Assembly: GCA_013298025.1 (NCBI GenBank)
Contig: JAAFJE010000012.1
Span: forward strand, 62,001 to 126,000
DNA: 64,000 nt
DNA from: Cytophagales bacterium
Lineage (GTDB): Bacteria > Bacteroidota > Bacteroidia > Cytophagales > Spirosomataceae
Direction of reading: 5' to 3'
The notes under the pieces were generated by a model. The model saw nothing but the letters and a program-made list of their open reading frames with translations. It did no database searches and was not told the DNA's origin. Made by a program: the position numbers and the translations under genes. Positions 34,816-43,229 of the stretch are shown piece by piece; the first letter of the stretch is position 1, and every line of letters begins with the position of its first letter.

Positions 34816-37800
34816 CTAAAAATCGTAACCAAGTGTAAGATAAGATATAGGCTTTTTCACCTCTCTATTTTCAAGCCCCCAACCTACATCAAATTTAACG
34901 AAATAGCCTAAAATGGTAGTACGCACGCCACCGCCATAGCCTATCAAGAAAGGATTTCTAAAGTCGGTTACAGTGGCACGCAAAGGAGCACTAATACCCT
35001 GTGCGATTTGGTCGGCGGTGAGGACTGGTAAAACGTAAGTATTGAATGAGTTTCTTCTGGCAAAAGGACTGCCGCCTGTCCAAGCTGTTCCAACATCGGT
35101 AAAGGCTGAAAACTGTAAATTTTTAAAGAAATTAGAGTAAATCGGCCCTGAATATAAATATCGAGCTATAGGAAAACGTATTTCTGTATTGAACGACATA
35201 TAAGAAACGCCTGCAATTTTATTGAGGTTGAAGCCCCTGAGCGGCGTGGCAAAATCAACGAACAAAAGGTCTTTTTCAATTGATTTTGAAGAAAAAGGGT
35301 CGTTCTTGTTTGTACTGTTGTCGTAGGCGTGTTCTACCCAATTGTCCATGCCTCCCATTACCGTAGTTTTGGGTGCATTGCCAAACGAATGCCCTGCTGC
35401 ACCTCTGAAAGCAAAGGTAAGTCCTTTGCCGATGCGAATGTAATGTCTGAGGTCGAGGTTGATTTTATTGAATCCATCAGCCGCCGAGGTGATGCCTGTA
35501 TAATGCTCAAATTTTGCTTTCAAGCGAGTACCAGCCCATTGATTGATGCCATAGCTGATGGTATTGTCATACACAAACTCGGCTTTTGCCCCTACATAAT
35601 CGGCTGCTACTTCTGCGAAATAAGGCGTTGTATTGCCTGTGAGCAAATCGAATGGATAGTAGCGTGTGGTTATAAAAAATGGCGAGAAACTTACCCTTGT
35701 GTTGGTATTGATTGGATAAGAAGCCATCAACGCAATTTTGTTCATACGATACTTAAACTCTCGCATTTCGTCAGAATCTGTTACCACCCTTCTATCAACT
35801 CGAATGCTGTAGTCAATCTTTTGTCCTAAATAGGCATATTCAGCCCATAAATCCGAATTTTTAAGACTTGGCGTAATAAACCCTCCCACTTTCAATAAAT
35901 GATTTTCGAGTAAATCATTCATGTTCAGGTTGAGCTTCAAACCAAAACCTCTTTGGGGAAGTGGGTCTATGACAAAATCGGTTTCAGTGCCATTTACAAC
36001 GAACGCATTTTGGTAATCAAACGGCCCTTTGATTTTGAGATTGCTGTCTTTACGTAATAATTTCGATGAAATGATGCGTTCAGACTTGGTTTTTTTCTCT
36101 GGTTTTTTAGCATCGGTACTTGGCGTATTTTTGATATTTGTGTTGTCAAATTGGTAATTATCGGTATCAATTTCACCTTCTTCCAATTTTAACGGAGAAA
36201 CCACAGGTGCCTCCACCACTGGCGTTGGGGCAGGCGTGCTGGCTGATGTTTTACTGACCGTCAGCCCATACAAACGAATATTACGATTGGTAAAAGGAAG
36301 GTCTGGTTTGGCACTCAGGGTAGCCTGATTTTGATAAGCCAAAATTTCTTGTCCGTTATCTAAATAACGATACACCAAACTATTTTTTTCTGAGTTATAA
36401 TCAAAATCTTGTATATCTCCTCTAAAATCTGAAAGTTGCTGTATGGTTTTATTCCCAACATCAAGACGATAAATGTTCTTGATGCCTTTTTCATCACTGA
36501 GGAAATAAATGGTGTTTTCATTGACAACCAAGGGGTTGGTCGTATTGCCCAACGAATCGACCAAGGTACTTACCACGGCTGTTTTGGCTTTGCCTTCGTG
36601 TAATACCAATTTAAAAGGATTATTCAAATGCTTGTAACTACCCTTGTCGGTGTCTAAAGAATCTTTCAAACGATTGGTAGAAAAAACAATTTTATTGGTT
36701 TTGCCGATAAAACGAGGCGTAAGGTCGTCATAAAAATCGTTGGTCAATTGCGTAAGCGTTCCTCTGCTCATGTCGAGCAAAAATAAATCGTTTTGTCCTT
36801 TGTTCTGAGCACTCAAGACCATGGTAGCTCCATTGCTTGAAATGTCGAAATCGGAGATTTGCTCAAACTGTTTAATCACTTTACGTGTTTCTAAACGACC
36901 CGTTAAATCTTTTTCCGAAATATTAGAGAAAATATAGTAAACCACTTGGCCAGCTTCTTCCGAAACTACTGCCAGCGAACCGCTTTTTGTCCAAGCAAGT
37001 AATGGAATATGGTAATCGACCGATTGATTGAGCGTTTTGAAACCAGCACTGAGTAACGTGCGCGTAGTTTTGGTTTTTAAATTAACGATTTCTACACTCG
37101 ATTTACCCATATCATTTTTGGAATAAGCCAAAAAATTACCATCGGGACTAAGCTTAAATTTATTGAATTTAGACGTAGCATTGAGGGCTGCTACGGTGAT
37201 TTTGGTATCAAACTGGGGCAAATGATACGCCGCATTGGTGGCTTCTACATTGGCTTTGTAGTATTCTCTCCATTCTTTCAAAAAGCGAGAAAAGGGCATT
37301 CCCATGGTACTGGCAATGGCTGTTTGCTCGTTTCTGATGATACGAGTGAGGTTGAGAATATTAGAAATATTATCTCTGCCGTATTTTTCGGCAACAAAAT
37401 TCCAAATAGATTGCCCTACCAATTCCGACTCTTTGCCCGTAGTGAGATTGGGGCGTTTGAGGTATTGATTCAAAATGGCATCGGTCATGAAGGCATCCAT
37501 TTCGGTGGTCCAGCCCTCGGCAATATAGGCTGTGATGCCATTCATAAACCACTCAGGAACAGAGAGTAAAAGCGAGTTTTGAAGCGACTCTTTGATGCTT
37601 CCGCCATACAGCATATCGTGGATAAACACCCGTGCAATTTCTCGTATCAAATCTTTTCTGAAAGCCTGTGCATTGCCCGAATAGGCAATTTCGATGCGTG
37701 ATTTCGACAAGTTTTCTTCCCTTACTTCCTTTTCGCTCGACAAACTCAGCCCTACATTGCTTTGATGTAAGTCTTGTACGGCATTGTAAATAAAGATTTT

Positions 37801-38055
37801 GGTACGGCTAAAAGGCGAATACCCTAGCACTTCTGTGATTCTATCGAATTCATTTTCAGCCAATTGAATAGCCAATGTGGCGGTTTGTTGCCCACCTTCA
37901 TGAAAGTAAACTTCAAAATTTTGGGTATTCAGTACTTTCCAATGAAAAGTACGATACTGGATTCTATTTTTACCAAAAGTTTCTTGTGTTGGAAAAGCAT
38001 TTTGGGCTTGTACCATCACAGGCATCAGGCACACGAATAGTAAGAATTTTCTCAT
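34816..38055 (-). CDS. TolB-like protein with peptidase-MA-like N-terminus and outer-membrane barrel C-terminus
   Basis: 1079 residues with a signal peptide (about 1-18, MVQAQ). The N-terminal domain (about 25-270) resembles peptidase-MA/gluzincin folds: NFEVYFHEGG, then VPEWFMNGITAYIAEGW, which resembles the third-ligand helix. The zinc-motif position reads IREIARVFIHDML, so HExxH is lost and it is probably not a peptidase. A TolB-type beta-propeller (about 290-600) has FKLSPDGNFLAYSKND and FSTNRLKD. The C-terminal half (about 690-1079) is an outer-membrane barrel with glycine/aromatic strands, ending YLTLGYDF. It is probably outer-membrane anchored; function unknown. Confidence 0.85.
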   Translation of the reverse strand: MRKFLLFVCLMPVMVQAQNAFPTQETFGKNRIQYRTFHWKVLNTQNFEVYFHEGGQQTATLAIQLAENEFDRITEVLGYSPFSRTKIFIYNAVQDLHQSNVGLSLSSEKEVREENLSKSRIEIAYSGNAQAFRKDLIREIARVFIHDMLYGGSIKESLQNSLLLSVPEWFMNGITAYIAEGWTTEMDAFMTDAILNQYLKRPNLTTGKESELVGQSIWNFVAEKYGRDNISNILNLTRIIRNEQTAIASTMGMPFSRFLKEWREYYKANVEATNAAYHLPQFDTKITVAALNATSKFNKFKLSPDGNFLAYSKNDMGKSSVEIVNLKTKTTRTLLSAGFKTLNQSVDYHIPLLAWTKSGSLAVVSEEAGQVVYYIFSNISEKDLTGRLETRKVIKQFEQISDFDISSNGATMVLSAQNKGQNDLFLLDMSRGTLTQLTNDFYDDLTPRFIGKTNKIVFSTNRLKDSLDTDKGSYKHLNNPFKLVLHEGKAKTAVVSTLVDSLGNTTNPLVVNENTIYFLSDEKGIKNIYRLDVGNKTIQQLSDFRGDIQDFDYNSEKNSLVYRYLDNGQEILAYQNQATLSAKPDLPFTNRNIRLYGLTVSKTSASTPAPTPVVEAPVVSPLKLEEGEIDTDNYQFDNTNIKNTPSTDAKKPEKKTKSERIISSKLLRKDSNLKIKGPFDYQNAFVVNGTETDFVIDPLPQRGFGLKLNLNMNDLLENHLLKVGGFITPSLKNSDLWAEYAYLGQKIDYSIRVDRRVVTDSDEMREFKYRMNKIALMASYPINTNTRVSFSPFFITTRYYPFDLLTGNTTPYFAEVAADYVGAKAEFVYDNTISYGINQWAGTRLKAKFEHYTGITSAADGFNKINLDLRHYIRIGKGLTFAFRGAAGHSFGNAPKTTVMGGMDNWVEHAYDNSTNKNDPFSSKSIEKDLLFVDFATPLRGFNLNKIAGVSYMSFNTEIRFPIARYLYSGPIYSNFFKNLQFSAFTDVGTAWTGGSPFARRNSFNTYVLPVLTADQIAQGISAPLRATVTDFRNPFLIGYGGGVRTTILGYFVKFDVGWGLENREVKKPISYLTLGYDF

Positions 38056-38116
38056 TGTTATGAATAGCTTGAAACGATGAGTAATGAAATACAGGTAAAT
38101 TGGCTTGGGTTATTTC

Positions 38117-39205
38117 TCATTTCTCATGACCTAAATATAACGAAGTGAAACGATTTATATTGACTTCGGGGTCAAGTTCTTTTTGATTAACCAAAAAATC
38201 GACAAAATGTTGGGCAAAATACGGGGCTAAAGAAACGCCTTTCGAGCCAAGTCCGTTGAAAATACCCACTTGCCCGTAAGTAGGATGTAGCCCCAAAAAA
38301 GGCCGACGGTCTTTGGTGGCGGGTCGTACTCCTGCCAGATGGTTTAGTACCGAAATGCTTGGCTTCATCAATTTTTTATACTTATCTATCAACTCCTCTT
38401 GGGCTGTTGGTGTAGGAGTCCAGTCTAATTGATGCCAACTGTACGTAGCTCCCAACCGAGCGGTATGATGGGTCAATGGTACAACAAAAGCCCCTTGGTT
38501 AATGATATGCTGTAGGGCGATGGGTTCGTCGAAACGCACGGTTAAAACTTCCCCTTTCACAGGGCTAAAAGGTAGCCAATTGAACCAAGGATTTTGATGA
38601 GCTAAAAAGCCTTCACAGAAGATAACTTTCTCGAAATTAATTACTTGGGTAGCAGTGGTATAAGTGTTATCTGCCAACTGACAAGCCGCCCAGTCGAAAC
38701 TATCAGACAGCAGCAGGTTGTTTTTTTGAAAATATCGTTGAAACGCTTCTAGCAACACGGGCAAATCAACCCATCCCGAATGTTGCGTAACGATGCCCCC
38801 CAATTCGTTGGCAACCACATTTTTGTACATAGGCAAGTCGCTCACGACTGTGCCAAAATAACGAAAATTTTCATGCGTTTCGGGTTCGGCAAAATAGCGC
38901 TGAATATTGGCATTAGGGAATGGCCGATACGAATGAATCGGATGGAAAAAATGGGCTTGCAGGCTTGTTTCTAATTGCTGGTAATGGTTTTCGAGAAAAG
39001 GAAAAATAGTATCGGCCAACCACGTTTTCACAAACTTTCGACCCGTCACAGGATTATAAATACCCGCCGCAACCTTCGACGAAGATTGAAACTCATATTT
39101 ATCCATCACTAGCACACTTTTGCCTGCTTGCAGCAAAGCCCAAGCAAGCGTAGAACCAGCCAATCCTTGTCCAACAATCAAATAATCTGTTTGTGTTTTT
39201 GTCAT
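38117..39205 (-). CDS. FAD-dependent oxidoreductase (DAO family)
   Basis: 362 residues. The N-terminal dinucleotide-binding motif IVGQGLAGSTLAWALLQAGK (about 9-28) and the acidic end of strand 2 (VMDKYE) bind FAD. AAGIYNPVTGRKFVKTW follows. The C-terminal LAGVRPATKDRRPFLG and FNGLGSKGVSLAPYFAQHF match D-amino-acid-oxidase-fold enzymes, including the MnmC oxidase domain. It is cytosolic, with no signal peptide. The substrate cannot be told. It starts a short distance upstream of the TolB-like gene in the opposite reading order (62-base gap), so they may or may not be co-transcribed. Confidence 0.88.
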   Translation of the reverse strand: MTKTQTDYLIVGQGLAGSTLAWALLQAGKSVLVMDKYEFQSSSKVAAGIYNPVTGRKFVKTWLADTIFPFLENHYQQLETSLQAHFFHPIHSYRPFPNANIQRYFAEPETHENFRYFGTVVSDLPMYKNVVANELGGIVTQHSGWVDLPVLLEAFQRYFQKNNLLLSDSFDWAACQLADNTYTTATQVINFEKVIFCEGFLAHQNPWFNWLPFSPVKGEVLTVRFDEPIALQHIINQGAFVVPLTHHTARLGATYSWHQLDWTPTPTAQEELIDKYKKLMKPSISVLNHLAGVRPATKDRRPFLGLHPTYGQVGIFNGLGSKGVSLAPYFAQHFVDFLVNQKELDPEVNINRFTSLYLGHEK

Positions 39206-39356
39206 GCTGTAAATAGAAAGTTAAATGAGATGTTAGATGGTAAAAAATACGACATCTCCGTATCAAACAGAAAAGGCTTGGCGATGCCTGTTGAACATTT
39301 ATACAAACACTCAAAGTCAAATTTCCATAATTAATTATCAACAGGATGTTAGACAG

Positions 39357-40232
39357 TTATTTATGTAATAATTTCGTTCTAATTTCTTCAATTTGTTCAG
39401 TTGTCAAGCCTGTCAAGTCAGTAATAGTTGCGTTATCGAAACCTTTTGCAATGGCAATGCTCGTAAGTTTTACTTTTTCATCATATCTAATGCTGTCTTC
39501 TGCTTGTGCCTGTAAAGAAAGTATTTCGCTCGCTTTATAGTGCAAATAATCTAAGTAACGATTGTATCTAAATTGGTCGTCTTGTGGAAGCCTCATGTAA
39601 TCTAAAACCTCACCAGCTTCTTTAAGCCCTTTTGCTTTAAATTCATCTTTTACCTCGCTATTTTTCAAAAAATAAATCCATTCATCTAATGTATCTTGGG
39701 CAGTGTTATTAAACTTATTTACTTTGATTATGTAAAACTCTGGAAAAATATCAGAAACTTTCTCCTTGGAAAAGGCTATTTTTTGTCTATCAGAAAGAGC
39801 CAGTGTGTCATGTTGATGTAACCCATAAAAGTTTGTACTACCTTTATATACATAATCCAAGCCTTGTCCAAGGTCAAAATAGACAATATTGATAGAAATG
39901 ACTTTTTTTATTGCTGAATATGCTTGTCCCAATGAAAGGTTTTCTGTTAGTGCTTTAGAAGCTCCAAAAGCCATTCTATGAAAAAAGTCAATCTCAAAGG
40001 TATTTTGAATCTCGACAACAATTAACTCATTTTTAGAGTTTTGAGTCAAAATATCCACCCTGTTAAACTTATCATCCTCCGTTTCTTGGTTACTTTCACT
40101 TTCTAATATTTGTTCAATACGAATATCATCAAATAAAAGTTCGCTTAGGAAGCCTTCTAAGATGGCAAAATTAGCTTTATTTCGTAGCAATTTTTTCACT
40201 GCCCAGTCAAATCGAATTAGTTTTTTGCTCAT
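39357..40232 (-). CDS. Rpn/PD-(D/E)XK nuclease family transposase-like protein
   Basis: 291 residues. The N-terminus FDWAVKKLLRNKANFAILEG is the start of the PDDEXK_2/Rpn family. The nuclease core has NRVDILTQ (catalytic Asp) and ELIVVEIQNT (E-x-Q variant of ExK). FHRMAFGASKAL and YSAIKKVISINIVYFD are conserved blocks. The C-terminal LTGLTTEQIEEIRTKL is the short helical tail typical of this family. Rpn proteins promote recombination or act as DNA nucleases in E. coli; Bacteroidota genomes carry many copies. The gene is AT-rich and isolated. Confidence 0.88.
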   Translation of the reverse strand: MSKKLIRFDWAVKKLLRNKANFAILEGFLSELLFDDIRIEQILESESNQETEDDKFNRVDILTQNSKNELIVVEIQNTFEIDFFHRMAFGASKALTENLSLGQAYSAIKKVISINIVYFDLGQGLDYVYKGSTNFYGLHQHDTLALSDRQKIAFSKEKVSDIFPEFYIIKVNKFNNTAQDTLDEWIYFLKNSEVKDEFKAKGLKEAGEVLDYMRLPQDDQFRYNRYLDYLHYKASEILSLQAQAEDSIRYDEKVKLTSIAIAKGFDNATITDLTGLTTEQIEEIRTKLLHK

Positions 40233-40424
40233 TGTCGCTTACATTTTGTATAGTTATTGAAAGTTACCAATCTGCCTAAAGACCAATAAAACTGATTATC
40301 AACAAAGTCTCCTTCCAAAAAAATAGCCAGAGCTTAGTGTTTTTAGCTACAAAACGACTACTGTAAAGAAAAGATGATATATTAAAGAACATTTAATAAA
40401 TGTCCCATCTCTACCTTTACTTCA

Positions 40425-41111
40425 CTATCCCAATTTTTCAACAATTGCATGATGATGATTTACGACAAAAGCCACTTGTTCGTCGAGGGTCATATAAGAC
40501 GTATCTAATAAAATGGCATCGTCGGCTTGCACCAATGGGCTTTCGGCACGGGTCGAATCCTGCAAATCTCGTTGTTGGAGGTTTTCTAAAATTTCGGCTA
40601 AAGGCACATCATCCCCTTTTTGTAGCAATTCTAATCTACGGCGTTCGGCACGAATAACAGGGTCGGCGGTCATAAAAATTTTGAGTTCGGCTTCTGGAAA
40701 AACCTTCGTCCCAATATCTCGCCCATCCATGACAATCCCTTTTTGTTTGCCCATTTCTTGTTGTTGGGCAACCATTGCTTTTCTTACCGAGGCAATAGAA
40801 CTTACTTGGCTCACCAATTGCGAAATATACATTTTTCTGATTTCGCTTTCCACATTTACCCCATTGAGATACACATCACTAGCCCCTCTTTCCTCGTTGA
40901 ACTGAAACGAAATTTGGATATTGGCTAAGGCTTGTTCAACCGCCTCTGCATGGGTATAATCAATTTGATTTTCGTATAAATAAAGACTCACAGCCCTGTA
41001 CATAGCACCTGTATCAATAAAGGCATAGCCCAACTGAGCAGCTACACGTTTGGCTGTAGAGCTTTTCCCACAACTAGAATAACCATCGAGTGCGATAATG
41101 ATTTTTTTCAT
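40425..41111 (-). CDS. cmk: Cytidylate kinase
   Basis: 228 residues, standard length. It phosphorylates CMP and dCMP with ATP. The P-loop is DGYSSCGKSSTAK (about 9-21), and FIDTGAMYRAVSLYLY gives the CMP-binding region. MDGRDIGTKVFPEAELKIF binds the nucleotide, and the lid contains DLQDSTRAESPL. It is divergent from adenine deaminase (102-base gap). In the minus direction it is followed by a 192-base gap before the Rpn-like gene. Cytosolic. Confidence 0.96.
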   Translation of the reverse strand: MKKIIIALDGYSSCGKSSTAKRVAAQLGYAFIDTGAMYRAVSLYLYENQIDYTHAEAVEQALANIQISFQFNEERGASDVYLNGVNVESEIRKMYISQLVSQVSSIASVRKAMVAQQQEMGKQKGIVMDGRDIGTKVFPEAELKIFMTADPVIRAERRRLELLQKGDDVPLAEILENLQQRDLQDSTRAESPLVQADDAILLDTSYMTLDEQVAFVVNHHHAIVEKLG

Positions 41112-41154
41112 GAAATAGCTATTTTGTATAAAGATAAGTAAATTGTGAAATAGA

Positions 41155-41162
41155 TACGTTTG
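41155..41162 (+). promoter_or_regulatory. Putative -7 promoter box for ade
   Basis: TACGTTTG matches TAnnTTTG in the short divergent region with cmk, giving a leader of about 45 bases before the ade ATG. No good -33 element at standard spacing. Confidence 0.4.
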
Positions 41163-41212
41163 CTACTCTTTCTATCTAAAAAAGACGCAATAAACAACAT
41201 TTATCAGATATT

Positions 41213-42865
41213 ATGCAATTAGAAGCCAACTTCATTAACATTTTTGAGAAAAAAATCAGTTTTGTGCAACTTACCATCGAGCAACAACGCATTGCTTCTA
41301 TCCAAGAAATAAGCCCCTCGCCAAGGGCAGGGCAGCCTTATATTTTACCCGGATTTGTCGATGCACACGTCCATATCGAAAGCTCGATGCTCACACCTGT
41401 ACAGTTTGCTCGCTTGGCGGTGGTACATGGCACGGTAGCCACCGTGTCGGACCCCCACGAAATAGCCAACGTATTGGGCGTAGCAGGGGTAGAATATATG
41501 TTAGAAAATGCTGCTCAAAGTCCGTTTAATTTTTGTTTTGGTGCACCCTCTTGTGTGCCAGCCACCGTTTTTGAAACCGCTGGTGCAACTGTTACGCCCG
41601 ACGACATCGCCTATTTATTTGAGAAATACCCAACCATAGGATATTTGGCCGAAGTCATGAATTTTCCGGGCGTACTCAACAACGACCCCGATATGCTCGC
41701 CAAAATCGCTTTAGCCAAACAATACAACAAGCCTATCGACGGCCATGCCCCAGGCTTACGAGGCGTACAAGCCCAGCAGTACATTGCGGCAGGTTGCCAA
41801 ACCGACCACGAGTGCTTTACGATAGAAGAAGCCCTAGATAAATTGTCGTTTGGCATGAAAATATTGATTCGAGAAGGCTCTGCTGCCAAAAACTTTGAGG
41901 CACTTATTCCCTTGCTTCCTGAGCATTATGCCAATTTGATGTTTTGTTCGGACGACAAGCATCCCGACAACCTTGTAGAAGGACATATCAATCAGCTTGT
42001 CAAGCGAGCCTTACAGCAATATCCAGCACAGTTGTTTGAAGTCTTGCAAATGGCCTGTATCAACCCCGTGTTGCATTATCAGTTGCCTGTTGGATTGCTC
42101 AGAGAAGGCGACAGTGCCGATTTCATTCTGCTCGATTCGCTCGAACAGCTAAACGTTACGCACACCTATTTGAAAGGGACACTGGTGGCTCACGATGGCA
42201 AAACCCTTTTGCCCGACTTACCTAGTGCAGTAGTCAATCAATTCAATTGCGATTACGTCCCTGCCGAGCGTTTGGCATTACCTGTAAACTTTTCTGAAAA
42301 AAAAATAGCAAAAGTCATTGTTGTTTTAGACGGACAATTAGTAACTTTAAGTAAATCTTACGAACTAAAGCAAGAAAATGGCTATTTCGTTGCCGACACT
42401 GAGCGAGATTTATTAAAAATAGTGGTGGTAAATAGGTATAAAAATGCTCCGCCAGCCATTGCTTTCATTCAAAACTTTGGTCTAAAACAAGGAGCAATCG
42501 CCTCTTCGGTAGCCCACGATTCGCATAATATAGTAGCCGTAGGCTGCGATGACGAAAGCCTTGCCGAAGCCATCAATGCAGTGATAAAAGCCAAAGGAGG
42601 CATTGCAGCCACTGATGGAAAAGAACAAAATAAAATTTTGCCTTTACCCATTGCAGGGCTTATGTCGGGAGAAAACGGACAGACCATTGCAAATAATTAT
42701 GCAGAAATTGATATATTTGCCAAACAATTAGGAAGTACGCTTCAATCGCCCTTTATGAGCCTATCTTTTATGGCACTATTGGTAATTCCTGAATTAAAAT
42801 TATCTGATTTGGGTCTATTTGATGGCAAAGCGTTCGGTTTGATTGATTTAATAGAAAAAGGATAA
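41213..42865 (+). CDS. ade: Adenine deaminase
   Basis: 550 residues, normal for the AdeC-type amidohydrolase. It hydrolyses adenine to hypoxanthine and ammonia for purine salvage. The metal site is visible: GFVDAHVHIESSML (His52, His54), EVMNFPGVLNNDP (Glu), GHAPGLRG (His), DHECFT (His) and CSDDKHPDNL (Asp). The C-terminal region (SVAHDSHNIVAVGCDDESLA and PLPIAGLMSG) is the second domain typical of this family. A terminator-like hairpin lies 140 bases downstream. Confidence 0.96.
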   Translation: MQLEANFINIFEKKISFVQLTIEQQRIASIQEISPSPRAGQPYILPGFVDAHVHIESSMLTPVQFARLAVVHGTVATVSDPHEIANVLGVAGVEYMLENAAQSPFNFCFGAPSCVPATVFETAGATVTPDDIAYLFEKYPTIGYLAEVMNFPGVLNNDPDMLAKIALAKQYNKPIDGHAPGLRGVQAQQYIAAGCQTDHECFTIEEALDKLSFGMKILIREGSAAKNFEALIPLLPEHYANLMFCSDDKHPDNLVEGHINQLVKRALQQYPAQLFEVLQMACINPVLHYQLPVGLLREGDSADFILLDSLEQLNVTHTYLKGTLVAHDGKTLLPDLPSAVVNQFNCDYVPAERLALPVNFSEKKIAKVIVVLDGQLVTLSKSYELKQENGYFVADTERDLLKIVVVNRYKNAPPAIAFIQNFGLKQGAIASSVAHDSHNIVAVGCDDESLAEAINAVIKAKGGIAATDGKEQNKILPLPIAGLMSGENGQTIANNYAEIDIFAKQLGSTLQSPFMSLSFMALLVIPELKLSDLGLFDGKAFGLIDLIEKG

Positions 42866-43229
42866 TAAAACTAATATTTTCATCAACTAAATTAAATGTA
42901 CAGTAGTAGCGGCATTATATGTCTTGCTACAATATGATGACGTGCCTACTGTATTGTAAAAATCATGATAAAACTTATACATATTCCCTTAACTTGTATT
43001 TTATCAAAAACAAGCGACGCTTGTTTTTTCCGACGACAATCTCTTCCAATCGTCATACAATAACCCAAATATTTCCTAATCACAATTGCTGTTAAAACAT
43101 ACAGCATAACCTTACCGTAATTCATACACAACAGTGTTCTTACCACTGGAGTTGATATTGTTGGCTGGTATTGTTGTATAGCATTTGTATTTTCAATTAC
43201 AATTAACTATAAAACCGTTCATTTCTATT
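42866..43229. other. Intergenic region upstream of the SusC gene
   Basis: 364 bases. It contains the hairpin at 43006-43028 and a loose self-complementary stretch near 42899-42956 (TACAGTAG with CTACTGTA). The susC promoter should lie near 43140-43200, but only imperfect boxes (TAGCATTTG) are visible. No ORF supported. Confidence 0.5.
43006..43028 (+). terminator. Terminator-like hairpin between ade and susC
   Basis: Perfect 10-bp stem AAAAACAAGC/GCTTGTTTTT with a 3-base loop, ending in Ts. It is far (140 bases) from the ade stop codon. Confidence 0.65.
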
